Shown piece by piece: positions 1-13,799 of a DNA stretch of 64,000 nt. A model generated the notes under the pieces. It worked only from the letters and a program-made list of their open reading frames with translations, had not been told where the DNA came from and did not search any database. The stretch is from Wyeomyia smithii (lineage: Eukaryota; Arthropoda; Insecta; Diptera; Culicidae). The DNA lies in NCBI RefSeq assembly GCF_029784165.1, contig NC_073695.1, positions 58,250,040-58,314,039 on the forward strand. The letters run 5' to 3'. Numbering within the stretch: position 1 is the first letter of the stretch; every line of letters starts with the position of its first letter. A program made the translations under genes and the position numbers.

Positions 1-2850
1 GGAAGCCCTAATCCGCGCACTCGACACATGGATACTTGCAGAAGTCAAAAATGTGTGGTTTCGCTTTTAGTCGCTTGTTTCATGAAAGTATATCAAGTGC
101 CTTTTGAAGTTTAAATATTTTTTGTACCTCGCTTCGTCAAGCTAGATTGCGAACAGCATTTTATGATAATTTCACAGAAAGTCTGTGACGGCAGTCGACT
201 GAAGTTGATTAAAATTTCTTTGTATGACTTTTGAGTTCTTCAATGACGGTATATACGAACGAAAAATTTGCGAGGCATAGAAACTTTGTCGAAAATAAAA
301 ATATTCATAAGCTGAGCCCTGTCTAGAGATTACATTAACCTACGGTTAGGTGAATATGGACGCGACGCTTTTCGCCCTAACGTATGACAGAATAAAATTG
401 AAAATATTATTCAGCTTATAACAAAAACATTCATTACAGCTAAACTCGAACACCGCCAAAAACAAATTGATTTTTATTTTGGTTCTACATGTAACAGCCG
501 TTTGATTTGAGCCGCAATCACATTAATTTCAAATTTTCAGTAAAAGTTTGGTATATTTATTTTAATTTCTTTACTTTCTATCCGCCCATAATGATCGCTT
601 TCAATTAAATCGTAATTTAATATTTGATGTCGCAAGTCACAGTTGTTGCATCCATATGTTTCGGTACAGTTTACAAACATTTTTGTCAATCAATCCTGTA
701 AAAGTATCATTATACCCAGACGATCAATAATCAGCGTTTCTGTAAGTCGTAACCCAACCGTAATGCCTTCAATAAATCTTAAACCAAACCATAATAATCA
801 ATCTTCATTAGGCATAAACACTACTCGTGAATTTGATCCTGTTTCGGGCGAACAATCTTTTGCTACCGTCTTCCACGGGCATGGGAGCATTTAATCACCC
901 TAACGCTAAGGGCTGATAGATTCGGTTGGAAATTGAATTATAGCAGTAAACTTTGCCTCCCACACATACATATGCACATGGTCGACGATCGATAACGTGA
1001 TATAATCGTCCGGATTTCGATGTGACAGACAATTCCGCTCTCACGGATAACTAACGAAAATTACATTCGAATCGAGTGTTCCCCTTGGCACGTTTGTATA
1101 CGTATATCGGACAGCACGAGCAATTACCGAAAATTTAATAACAGTTCATCGGGTTTCGGACTTGGGGTAGGTATAACTCGACCGCTTTGTGTGGCACATC
1201 AAACTTTGCACACAGCAGACGACTACTAGCAGCTAATTGAATCTCGACGCCGAGACTGGCCACGGCCAGGCTGGGTCGACCGTGAGTGGAATTTTATTAT
1301 TCTGCTGGGTAATACAATTTTCTAGTCGTTTGGACTTTCGTACCGGTTCCGGTAACGTAGTCACAGGAGGATGGTTTCCGAAGAGATAGGTAATAACTCT
1401 TTAACTAGGAAAATTCGATAGAGTTGGGAAGTTTTAAAAAAATCTATCAACGAGTTACACACTAACGCTAATTGCATATTAAGCGCCACAAACTGTTGAC
1501 CCGCTAGCATTATCGTTGAAAATAGATTAGTGAAATTTTCTTTTATTTAAACTCTCCCGCAAGTTAAAAAAAATAACGCTAGAGTAATAAAAAAAGGATA
1601 AACTTCTGCAATCAGCCCTTTGAAAAATATACCTATAAACCGTTAGTAAGCATGCTCACATAACAATATAGACAAACAAAAACCGCTGATTAGTCTTGAA
1701 AAGAAGGCCAACTTAGAAAATAATCCCAAAATAAGGTCAGACCCCCAAAACAACTTCTAAAGGGCGTTAATTAAGCAAATTAAGCTCGCGATTGTAAAAA
1801 AAACGCTTCTAAGGGCCTGGAAAGGTTGTTATAGACAATAATTCCAAGTAAACTTGAAAATTATCAGGAAACTCTTCTAATGTACTTTAGCATTAGTTAG
1901 AATACACGCAAAACTTTTCCTTATTACTTTAGAAGCAATAGCGCAAAATTGCCTTTTGGGTAACAAACCTATTACTTAAAAGGCAATAAAATTCTTCCCC
2001 ACTCAAGTAACAACACATACTGCCATATATTTAGCACGTGTTACGGGAGTACGACTATCTAATAATGGTCGTTTCAACCACATGCAAGATTTTCTTTTGT
2101 CGAAAACTGCTCCCTTTCCATCTCAAGCAAAAAAAATCACACACCGTCCCATATGTTGCACATGTTACAAGTTTCTTCAATCTCCAATTCATCCGGTGTG
2201 CGTGTCTTAGTTCGCATACGGAGTAGAGGAAAAATATGACAAGAGCTGCCACGCAGCATTTTCCCCGTCATAGAGTATGCAAACGTTGTTGATTTCAAAG
2301 ACTTGAAATGCGTCTTGAAATGACATCACGATCTGTGAACTGCGTTAGAGAAAAACAAAAACATTCGCTTTCCTGCAAGATATCTAAAACACAACTCATT
2401 GGTTCATGGAAACTCATTTGCACCTGTTTGAAAATACAATACTCGTGCCTATCCAGAGAATATTCGCAACTTTGGCTACTCTGGTCAGACAGTATTACAT
2501 ATTTCCATTACAACTAAACACTGAGGGACGAAACGAAAGTGTTTCTGATTAGACATTTGAGGTTGACGGTTGAGATTCTGATTATGTGTGGATGAAAAGG
2601 GACAAAAATGAACCTGATCGTTGCATCAATACAAATGCAGCGAGTGAAGTCTTGCTAACACATGCATTGCGGCGCTTGGCTGTATGTTCTCCTCCAGAAA
2701 CACATACAAGCGTGTGCCCGTCATAATTTTTATTACTTTTTGTTTGTTACTCTTTGTGTAGTCATAAGACACAATAAGTAATAAAAAATTGCCCTAAAGT
2801 AATAAAATGTTCCCCGTTTGCGTTGGGTCTAACCATTCGTTACCTTTAAT
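1..2850. other. Non-coding, no gene recognised
   Basis: I see no convincing coding sequence on either strand: open frames are short, AT-rich and lack family motifs. The part at about 940-1330 has more even base composition than its surroundings and could be conserved regulatory DNA, but nothing specific was recognised. Short A-rich phrases containing AGTAATAAAA recur near 1580, 1980 and 2790, which is too weak to define a repeat. Confidence 0.5.
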
Positions 2851-3186
2851 GCTACAGTGCGTGGCGGCGACGTAGGTGAACGAAGCGTCGGGTTCGTTAA
2901 ACAAGGTAAACAGATCAAGCGGGTCGTTAGGTGTAGGCCCATCAGTGACAGTTTACGCGTATTGAGAATCAACGGTAGATTCTTCAATTACAGCCTGATC
3001 AATGTATACGCACCGACAAACGATAGATCCGGTTCCGATGATGTGAAAGAGGAGTTCTAGGAATATCGTCATCGAAGACGCAAACGCACAGGTTTGATGG
3101 TAGCAGTTCTTCTGTCCTACTATTGGTGGAAACAGCCTCCATGCTACCAGTAAAGAGAATTGCCTGAGGTTGGTGAACATCGCCGC

Positions 3187-3470
3187 CAGGGTTGCCACTA
3201 GATTTTAAATAAAATCTGACAGAACGAAAAAAAAAATTTGGCAAAAATCTGGAACTAATTTTCGAATAAAATCCGTGACAAAATTCGAAGTGATGATCTT
3301 TGTTTTGCTCTCACCGGATGTAGGTAGGCTAAGATCGGCCACGACCCATCACGCAATAATGACCTTTTTGAGAGACGATGCGAAAGAAATCTGGCACAAA
3401 TCTGGCTCATTGGCGAATATCTTGTAGATTCTGGTAAAATCCAGATTTATCTTGCATACTGGCAACGTTG
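3187..3470. mobile_element. hAT-like MITE inserted in RTE copy A
   Basis: The ends are inverted: CAGGGTTGCCA at the left and TGGCAACGTTG at the right. They are flanked by an imperfect 8-bp duplication, ATCGCCGC (3179-3186) and TTCGCCGT (3471-3478). Removing the insert rejoins RTE endonuclease sequence equivalent to the phrase LINFAAARGMAICSS of the intact copy, which supports the boundaries. An 8-bp TSD and CAGGG-type ends fit the hAT superfamily. There is no transposase ORF, so it is non-autonomous. Confidence 0.65.
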
Positions 3471-4241
3471 TTCGCCGTAGCCGAAGGAATGGCAATCTGT
3501 AGCACACATGGAAACGCCTCAATGGACAAGCCTGCTCTCGAATCGACTCGAATGGTTGGGGGTCGGTATTTCTCAGATGTCATAAATGTGCGGTCCTTCA
3601 AAAGCCAAACGTCGACTCAGACCACCATCTCGTGGTAGGAACGATTTGCGCCTGGCTAGCCAACGTAAGATGAGCACTTCGCGGAGGATACGATTGGACA
3701 TCCACAAGTTGTCAACTGAGGGAGTTGATGCTGAGTACACACGGAAAGTTGATTAGCGGATGAGTTAACCGGTTGGAGACCTGAACGAACAGTGGAGGGA
3801 CATCCGCGATACGGACAGCAATACAGTGAGAGAGGTGTTGGGCACGACCTCCAGGAACCCCACGCAACACGCGGTTTGATGCGGAGTGTCAAGAGGTGAC
3901 GGACGTGCAAAATCGGGCTCGTGCTCGATAGGCTGAAGCGGGCGCAAAAAGACTCTAACAACGCATTTAACTTGAGCACGGTGAACGACCTCTTACAGAG
4001 GCGGAGGATAGCTTCTCCATGCACGACACGAGAAGTTCGTACAAAGTGGTAAATGGAATCAGGAATCGGAGGGTGCCAATCCCTGCCATGTGTAACGACA
4101 AGGAAGGAAACCTGATAACCGATGGGATTCTAGTGGCCATACGATAGAAACAACATTTCGAGGTATTGCTGAACGGTGAAGAGGATAGAGGCGTCGACAG
4201 AAATAGGATGTGGATCCGCCAAACTTGGATAAGGTTAGAGA

Positions 4242-5500
<1,259 letters not shown>

Positions 5501-5793
5501 GTTAGAGAAGCTTGTAAAGAGTTAAAAAACTACAAAGCAGCTGGAAAGGACGGCCTCCAAGCCGAACTTTCCAAATTCGTGAGTAAACAGCTGTTACGTG
5601 CATCGGCTCATCTTGAAAGTTTGGTCCGAAGACAAACATTTGTCCGGTGGTCTATAAGAAGGGCCACCGAGTCGATAACATTCCTGAATTCTGCATTCTT
5701 TTCCCATCCGTTGCAGGAAGCCTTTGTCGGAAAGTATCAGTGCGGTTTCCAGGAAGGGCGATCTACAATGGAATAAATGTTCACTTTCGGAGT

Positions 5794-6010
5794 CATCCAC
5801 ATTCCACGTGGACAGCTTTAGGGGGGGGGGGGGGAGGTGGGTTTGTGTTATGTCCACGGTCCATATAAAATTTTATATGGGCATTTGTCCACGGAGGCGA
5901 AGGGGGGGGGGATTTTTTTTTCCTCATCTATAGTTTTTTTGACACGGCACAAATACAAAAGGGGGGGGGGGATTAAAATCGTTGAAAATCTGCCACGTGG
6001 AATATGGATG
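5794..6010. mobile_element. Short TIR element (MITE) with CCACGTGG ends and G-runs
   Basis: The left end CATCCACATTCCACGTGG and the reverse complement of the right end CATCCATATTCCACGTGG agree at 17 of 18 positions. The interior holds three long G homopolymers (about 5821-5834, 5901-5910 and 5961-5970) and a small internal inverted repeat around TGTCCACGGTCCATATAAAA. RTE copy A sequence lies on both sides. No TSD was resolved, and the superfamily is not assigned. Confidence 0.6.
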
Positions 6011-6841
6011 GTCCCTTTACAACTTCAGAGAAGTAAACTTACAGATGATGAGTCTATCTGTTAAGGCGTCATCTGATTCAGTTGAGCATAACAAATTATG
6101 GCAACTCATGCTTCAGCACCGTATCGCCATCGAAACTGATTAAGCTATTTCGTGCCACCGTTAACAGCTTTTCATCATGCGTCAGGATAGTGGGTGTAAT
6201 TTCGGACCCTGAAGCAAAGTGACGGGCTCTCGAACCTGTTGTTGGGCGCTGATTCTTCCGGTGGTACTCTACGGCCATGAGTGTTGGTCGATGAAGGAGG
6301 CCGATCAGCGAGCACTTGGAGTCTTCAAGCGTAGGATCTTGCGTTCAATACTTGGCGGAAAACTGGAGAACGGAGTGTGACGCAGGCGCATGAACCACGA
6401 GATGTATCGGAGGAGCGACTGTCGAAGATAGTATTCAGCAGAGAGCGCGGTAGAGGTCGATGACTCCGTGGTAGAGCCCGTACTCGTTGGATGTGTGGTG
6501 TGGATGAGTATGCCGGATCGGTGGATGTAAGGGGCGATTAGAGAAGACTAGCCTAAGATTGTGTGATGTGGAAACGTACTCTGGAGGCGGCAGTGGGTTT
6601 TTAACGCCTGTCACCATGAGAGTTAAGTAAAGTTTGTAATTTTAAAATTATGCCGAGAATATTAAAAGTTTTCAATCAACAAATCATCAAATCCCATTTA
6701 GTGAGGCACTTGATTGCTCGAGGATTGGTATAGCGGCTGCTATAGCTGCAAAATTTGTGTTTTTTCGACAATACATTTTCGAATACCACCGTCAGGTTGA
6801 GAGCGTTTTCACATTAGTTCTCAGCTATAGTTAATAGCTAT

Positions 6842-6924
6842 TAGCGAGGTCGACTTATACGTCTTGCGTCGGGAACGCGTCTGACCGGAGATTAGAAGTT
6901 GTGGGTTCGAGCCCCACCTGCTGG
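6842..6924 (+). other. tRNA-like relic (pseudo-tRNA or SINE head)
   Basis: A good T-arm/B-box GTGGGTTCGAGCCCCAC (6901-6917) follows an anticodon-arm-like segment GTCTGACCGGAGATTAGA resembling metazoan tRNA-Arg/Ser arms. An A-box-like TTAGCGAGGTCG lies at the 5' end. The acceptor ends do not pair convincingly, the D-loop is too long, and U33 appears replaced by C, so this is not a normal tRNA gene. A tRNA pseudogene or the head of a tRNA-derived SINE is more likely. Confidence 0.35.
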
Positions 6925-8597
6925 ACTATAATTTTCGTGAATTTCTAATTAACTATTTCCCCAGTTAGTACATTTTCAATCGTCAGCTCCACATTTTCTG
7001 CTTGAAATAGAAATAAAAATAGTTTGACTTGCATTATAGCCTAAAAAAAAGAAATTTCTTCTCAAGGTTGCCTATTTTGACAAGGCGAAAAGGAAACCAT
7101 GTCTTGCAACGAAAAGAAAGAGGGACATTTTTCTCTTCGACAACTCCTGCGTTGGCAGTGAAAATTTCTTCAATACATAATAAAACAATTCGAAGTGTAA
7201 TTATTTTTGAAAAGGAGGAAGTTCCTCCTATTATGTTAGGTACCTGTTTCTTCCGAATTCACCATTTTTCAATAAAGAACTTTAAACATCTTTTTGACGT
7301 CAAAAATACCTCCTGAGAATTCGGAATTAAAGTTCATTTGATAGCAGCGATCAAAGTAGGCGTATTTGAAGTCTGATTGATTGATTTGTTTGTTTAGTCA
7401 GTTTATTTCTTTCGTCTACAAAACAGGACTCCGCATTTCATCAATAATTCCAACATTAAAGCAAATATTTTGCAAAAAGTGTTTTTTCATGAAGTTCAAA
7501 TGTTACAGAAGTATTTCACGGGAAAATATAGTGCAATCTTCGAATATTTGATTCCATTACCAGTGCTTGTAAATAAGGCATGGTAGCAATTGTGAGGGAA
7601 AACTGAGTTCGAAAATGGAACATTTTTTTAAAACTAGTAATGAAATAGTAATACATAAACAATCTCAATAAATCTTTCTGAACAGCATCAGGAGAAGTTG
7701 CTTGAAGTTTTTACGTAATGTTTGAGTTTTTTATTAAATAATGGAGAAATTTCGCATATGAAAATTGTCCTGATCATAGTACATTTCCGGACTGTTCCGA
7801 TCATGATACATTACCTTACGTCGAAACGAATTTCGGACAGCGCCCAGGTCTGAAATTCTACAAGACCACTGCCAGAGAAGATGTCTCTAGTTAATAAATG
7901 AGCTAGGAAACGTTTGATTTGATAAGGGATTTGCAGCTGTGGAGCGAAAGCCAAGGTTCAAGAAAATAAACTTTCAAGTGATTGAATAAACTCTGATATA
8001 AAAACATTTCTGTACCTCTAGCCAATACCGAAACACAAATGGTTCTGAAATTTTGGATCCAGTTAGAGAACAGAAAATTTTCTAGCGAATTATTTAGTAC
8101 GTTTCTACTGCAATGAGGTTAATGATTTATAAATGGTAAAAATACAAAACCTTATGTTGGATTTGTGGGAAATTTCTTCACGGAAAGAACGCATTTCCAA
8201 TAGGAAAGAATATAAATTGTCATTATGTTAACTGTCAGAGCAATCATATGTTAATTTTTGCTTCTACCCTAATCGTTCGGCTATTGTTAAGGTAAGAAAG
8301 AGTAAATAATATTCAAATCAAGGCATTCAATACTTTTTCAGTCAATTGTATCACATACCATGAGAAGCTCGTAGCTTCAAGGTTACCGAGGCCGCTTTGA
8401 TAAGCGATTATTCATGGGTACGAATGTTAGCGAAATCCTACCGTTCGGTGTCAGGGGGACTTTAACGTATGGGTTTTTTCGCAAGCTCCCCCCTCCCCTT
8501 ATCTCTCTACTTTAACCCTTTCACGCTAAATTGAAAAAAAAAATCTCCTTAATATAATTACCTATACTTGGCGAAAGTAACGAACGAGGCTCGGTGA
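6925..8597. other. Non-coding, nothing recognised
   Basis: AT-rich DNA with no ORF carrying family motifs. The 95-aa frame at 7029-7316 has no recognisable domain and looks like chance. Confidence 0.45.
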
Positions 8598-8745
8598 AGA
8601 AGAGCAGTAGAGTTTGCATATAAGCGTGTAAAGAGAAGGGTAAAAGTAAAAAAAAATTCGTCGCTTACCACGGTGGCAAGAGTACCCTTCCTTTCTGTAA
8701 TAGTCCTTAGAGATGCAGAGGTAGCTTAGTCTCTGGCAACTAAGA
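8598..8745 (+). repeat. Interspersed repeat, copy 1 (probable empty-site paralogue)
   Basis: The segment running from AGCAGTAGAGTTTGCATATAAG to GAGATGCAGAGGTAGCTTAG resembles 45960-46095. That stretch contains GAGTATATATAGGCGTG, AAAGTA and GAGATGCAGAGGTAAACTCG in the same order. Its left part (GAAGAGCAGTAG) also matches the DNA just left of the nested block at 34165-34188. It therefore looks like an uninterrupted copy of the repeat into which the 34189-45959 element inserted. Family identity is unknown. Confidence 0.5.
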
Positions 8746-8749
8746 TAAT

Positions 8750-10770
8750 TGCAACAATTTTTTTCTTCATTCCCTCACCGGGGCTTAGCCGGGGCCGTTA
8801 AAAAGCAAAGAAAAGCCTTAGTGCTACATTCCGTATCGGGATTCGACCTTCTGTTTTACTATACACAGACTTCGCAGCCGACTGTTAAGTGTACAGGACT
8901 ATCTGCGGTCCTTTTACACAATTTTGAGCTGGCTAAGGGTACCAAAATTTGAAGCAACGCTTAGAAATATATGTTCTTTCATATTTTTCCAGTTTGAGCT
9001 CCAGAGTCAATTTTTTTCACTTCTGTCGACCAGTGTAATTTTTTGAAGCTTCAAATATATGAAAGCACCCGAGAACAATGGAATTTTTATATTTTATTGA
9101 GCATCTCCCTGAAAGCACAATAAAATTGTTAGTAGAATTTGTCCTTATGCTTCTAGAACTAAATTGATCATTTTTCCTCATAAGTCAAGAGCTTCTCTGA
9201 CCAAACAATAATCACGTTATTAAAATCAATAGAATTAGGTTAAGTTGGGCTGAAAAATTCGAGTACTTGGGACTAGATTACGATAAAAAAGTGTTTTTGA
9301 AGAGTGCATTAGCTTTTGGTGTCGAAGTGTTAAAAGTTACGTTACACAAAATTATTACCGATATACGACGAAAATCGTTTCAATTTTCAGTTGCTCTCTT
9401 TCAAAGTCGACCCTCCTCTATGGATTTAATGAACTAGCGATTAGTGTTTCACAAGCTAATTTTTGCTAATACGTTAGTTGAAAATTAACGGCACTTATTG
9501 GCAATTGAGCAATTCAGTGGAATAGTGCTCACCAGTGACGAATATTGATAATATATATCGTGCAAAATTCTGCAATCAATCAAAACCAAATTGCTAATAA
9601 TATAAATGTATGAAATTCGAAAACCTTCAGCTGATTTGCTGTATAAATAGCACTACTTGGGGCGATTAAAGCAATCTACTTTTTCTTGCAGCATTCGGCA
9701 AATGCTCATCGTTAAAAGCGTAAGCTTCTTCAATCGATGGAATGGAAAAACTCTGTTCGGAACGTCTGTGGAAACAAAGCCTCGAAAAGCTTCCTTTTTC
9801 GATTTATGAGAAGTAGCTGCAAACGGTGCGGAAAATTCACTTGTTGCAGATTGTTTTCCAGCAGCCCATGTTTCCCAAACCCGGAAACCATATGATAATA
9901 ACTTACAGGAGATAGTTTCCAGCTGCCAGGAAGTTTCCACCGTCAGTTGCAGTGTGCTTGACCTGCAGCAGAGTGGGCATATTCTGGCCCACAGGCAATG
10001 GATTGTTTATTTCAATATTCAACAGCGCAGTCTCGAAGAGTCAATCAGCTAAAGTGTCTACTAGAAGAGTTTTCCTTTTCTGAACACATCAACAAACTAA
10101 TCAATTATGCTCGTCATTTTGTTGGAAACTTTTACAGGTACCGAGACGGTCGGGGCTTAACCTTCCGGCAAAGTGCTATCATCGCCAGCTGCCAAGCGAT
10201 GCACTCTTGCCGAGTCAATCTGCTGGTAACTTTCCCGGCTCACATTCAATCAACCGTTCACAATCACTTGCCTGATTCCTGTCCTTTCCCGATGAAATCA
10301 CAAAGAAGCTTTCAACACACATATAGTGCAGGTGCAGAAAAGTTGGAAGTCAAGATCCGGTTTGATTTCACCGCTCTATAAGTTATGGAAAAAACTTTCC
10401 TCCCCCGCAGTGTGACCTTTCCAACTGCGCTACATTCGATGCATTCCCTTTGTATATAGAAGTAACTATGATACGGATATTTTTCATGATCTCCGCGCGG
10501 TCGCGAGGAAAATAATTTGTACTAACTCATCGATTAAATCCAGATCTGTTAGGTTTGAACCCTAAACTTTTCCAAACAGAGATAAAATGCATCCACAGAG
10601 CGGAGAAAAAAAACGAAAAATGTTTACCATCTCAACCCCCCAAGAATGGATGGGAAAAGTTGGAACCAAAATAAATGGTAATTAGAATTGATTATCCATC
10701 GAGCTCCAGCGCAATTACAACGTGATAAACGAGTAGGGGGGCACATTCCAAGTCACCACTGACTGGTAGA
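8750..10770. other. Non-coding, nothing recognised
   Basis: Open frames at 9653-9940 (-) and 9998-10381 (+) show no known domain or supporting splice context. I treat the interval as intergenic or intronic. Confidence 0.4.
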
Positions 10771-10773
10771 TAA

Positions 10774-10781
10774 TATAAATA
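10774..10781 (+). promoter_or_regulatory. Candidate TATA box (TATAAATA)
   Basis: TATAAATA lies about 30 bp upstream of the interval 10800-10813. A consensus-like 5' splice site CAG|GTAAGC follows at 10813/10814, and a 3' splice site TTCGCTTGCAG ends at 10911, giving a possible 98-bp first intron. The following frame from 10975 (86 codons, +) has no recognised family. The implied first exon would be very short, so this could be chance. Confidence 0.25.
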
Positions 10782-11759
10782 CAATCACGAAACCGAGAGC
10801 CGTTCGCCTTCAGGTAAGCAAACTCAAATCGATTACTATTTTTCTGTCTATCTCAGATACACCATTCAATATCCTGTGTCAGTTTAAATGAATCTTCTCG
10901 TTCGCTTGCAGTTCTGGCTAATCCACTTATATCGACCAACCACCAGCTGAACCACTGTCGTCCCACTCAAAGTTATGCATGACATGACAGCCATCGTGGC
11001 TTGTCCATCGGAGTGGAATGCACCGCATCCATCCATCACTCGACGAAAGGCCATTCCTGGGTGGCGGGTGCCGACAACAATGGATCTGCATTTCCTAACG
11101 AAGGAGATAAGCAAAACCTGTGTCGTATGTACCTACTGTGCAACATGCACCGGTCTAATTTTATCACAACGTATTTCCTACGAAATTCTGACTCTACCAC
11201 TGGAGCGTCCAACTTCCAGCCGGGGTTACGGTTGATAGGATCGCTGCATATTTTGGCAGCAGAAGTTTCGACAGCAAAACGTTTTGACCCGTTCATATCC
11301 GGAAAAGAGAGAGAGAGAGAGACTAGGAGCGTTATGTGATGATGCTGCAGCATCTTATCGTTGTATGTACAGCATTTGGACAGCATTTTAACGGTGACAA
11401 CTGTTGGTGACTGGCATGATGTGACACCATTTTCCTGTATGCACTAGAAACATTTCTCTCTTCCGAAAATGGGTATGGGTATGAAAAATATGTAATTTAA
11501 CATTAACAGAGTCTAGAAATAAACGTTTTTTGATATTTTTTTGTTTTTTAATATTTTTGAGATTGAATTGAGCTCAGAATGATCGCAGACCACCTTAAAG
11601 ATTATAAATGCCATAAATAATTATGAAAATATAACAAAAGCAATAAGCAAAAGCTGAAATTGACAAAAAATAGCTTCGAATTACAAAAAAAAAAAACGGG
11701 AAACAAACCTGTTCCAGATTCAAAACAACATTGTTAAATCTAGTTTTTTTAGCATAGAA

Positions 11760-12470
11760 TATTACTAGCAATCTAACCTTTTTGTTGCCAAAGAATGAAT
11801 TGTGTTATATTGATTATACATTTCAGGGAATCTATTCTTGTTGCTAGAGAGCCATGAATAAACTACATTCGAAAAAGACGTATTTTCACAAACGGCTCTG
11901 ATTTTCCAAACTTCATTTTCAAATATCCCAGAAACGAATGCAATTTGGAAGTTAGTTAGTAAAGCTTTATGATTCTTTATGATCTAATAGTTGAAATTCA
12001 GAGAATTCTTTAAAACTTGACATTAACGTAAAATTTATCTTACGTTTCTCCATTGTAAAATTCTCACCAAAAAATAGAAAAAAATTCATGTTTCAACGAA
12101 ACAAATAATTTTGAGGAAAATTCAACTTTGCTTTACATGAACATAAAATTAAGTGGTATTATTTCAACTTTCTAAATTTAAATCTAAATAACTTGAAAAC
12201 GGATGCTTTGAGAAAGTAATTCATTAGAAGCTTTCTAAATGGAAATCTTTTTCAATTATTAGAAGACAAACATTTTTAAAAATGTTAAAAAAGTTTTTTT
12301 TTAAACTTGTATTGAAGGTTATTTCAAAAAATTATCTGCTTGGAATTTTATCCATAGTTCCGTTATAACTTGAAAAAAGTTTATTTTTGTTGTAATAAAT
12401 TAGAATTCAGTGTTTATTTATAATTTACTTCTGTAAAACAAATTTGTTTTTTTTTCACGGTCTATTATTA
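11760..12470. repeat. Diverged relative of the long TIR at 29371-30117
   Basis: Phrases such as GCCAAAGAATGAATTGTG, the AGAGAGCCATGAATAAACTA stretch, GACGTATTTTCAC, AACTTGAAAACGGATGC and TTTCTCCATTGTAAAATT occur in the same order as TCAAAGAATGAATTGTA, GAGAACCATGGACAAATTA, AACGTGTATTTTAC, AACTCGAAAACCGATGC and TTTCTCCATCCTAAACTT in the right TIR of the 24407-30117 element. It appears to be an old solo arm or a related non-autonomous element. Boundaries are approximate. Confidence 0.45.
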
Positions 12471-12507
12471 AGTGACCCTTCTTTCTCTACCTCTAATTCA
12501 AAATAAC

Positions 12508-12860
12508 TTTTTTTTCTATTCTCGCTTATTTTTCGTCGGTCTAGTTCCGCCACTGTTGTTGTGCCAATCACCGACGCCCAGGGAAGCAACTCCACCCAGA
12601 ACCCTAACTCACGACCCGTTTATTAACGGACCGGCACCAACGGCTCTACTTCCTCATGCGATGGAAGGCGTGATCCTAGAGATTTTTCGCCTCAGAAAAT
12701 CTCCCGGTGTCGGCTAGAATTAAATCTAGACCAGTTGGATTGGTTGTGAGTGGATCACGCCACCTCACAACCATCGACACCTATGTCGGCGGTGGGATTC
12801 GAAATCCAGGCGTTGAGCGTGGTTGGCGGAGACGTTACCAACCACACTAGGCCCCCGCTC
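12508..12860 (-). mobile_element. tRNA-derived SINE, copy 1
   Basis: On the minus strand the element begins with a tRNA-like head: an A-box-like TAGTGTGGTTGG, and a B-box at about 12795-12805 that is degraded relative to copy 2. It continues into a tRNA-unrelated body and ends in a poly(A) seen as a T-run at 12508-12515. It shares nearly its whole length with 23747-24075. A short possible TSD (AACTT) is not convincing. SINEs are transcribed by RNA polymerase III and mobilised by LINE machinery; the 81-codon frame on the plus strand is incidental. Confidence 0.8.
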
Positions 12861-13799
12861 CGCAACTTGTTACTTATAATATTATATTAATTCATTTAAT
12901 CAAAAACTTGTTCACTTTATTCATGACTAAATATTCAAATGATCAGAAAAACATTATTAGCTTTCACAAATCCTGGAATATTGGCTCCATATGTTTGTCA
13001 ATTGTGATAACTGGAAACTAGTTTCTAGTTACCAACCAAAGCATACAAACAATTATTCATTGGTTTGACGAACTTGCCCGATCCTGAAGGGTATGATTTT
13101 TTGGAATGGGTTCCTGAAATTTGTCACATGATGATCGAGATTTTGACTAACAATTATCATGGTCTCTTTCAAACTTTCAATCGCGACTTTTTCATCAATA
13201 AGGGATGTCCTTTCAGTGGTGCGGTACTGTCAGAAAGGCACAAAACGTACTCAGTAATATTAGAAAAATCCTAGCTGCTTGGAAACTTATTTTCCATTTA
13301 GGAATATTTCAATGCAAGGCTATATCATAGATTTTTTCAAGGAGTATCCGAAAACGGCGCAAAATGGTAAAAAGACGGGACAATTAAAAACAGTCGAAAA
13401 AACGGTACTGTCCCGTTCAAAATGGTACGTCTGGTCAGCCTATCTGTTATGAATAATAATCATGCGGGCAATCAAACAACTTTCAATACTTTTCAGGCAT
13501 CACCAGTGTTGACTGTAGCTAGTGGTAATATTTCAAATTCAGATAACAACAAATTAAAGACAATTAAATTGAAAAACATCATGTCCCTCTGCCGCTATTT
13601 TTACCTCGAAAACAAAACCATCTTTTTGAAGCTGACTTATGAGAAATGTCAGAGAAGGAAATAGTTCCTAATTGAACTCGAAAACAGAAACATAAAATGA
13701 ACCGTTGGCAAGGGTAAGATGGCGAGTTTGATAAATTTCCCATGGAAGGTAATCATGTTTACTCAATTGCAAAAAAATATACGTCCTTGCGAGCGGCCT

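Noticed and set aside
12472..12717. Similar ORFs at 12472-12717 and 23717-23956 suggesting a conserved small protein
   Set aside because: The similarity is explained by two copies of a tRNA-derived SINE lying in the opposite orientation.
13380..13445. Phrase resembling hAT ends (GGCTGACCAGACGTACC with a GGGACAGTACCG segment)
   Set aside because: Only one end was found and no duplication, so I did not annotate an element.
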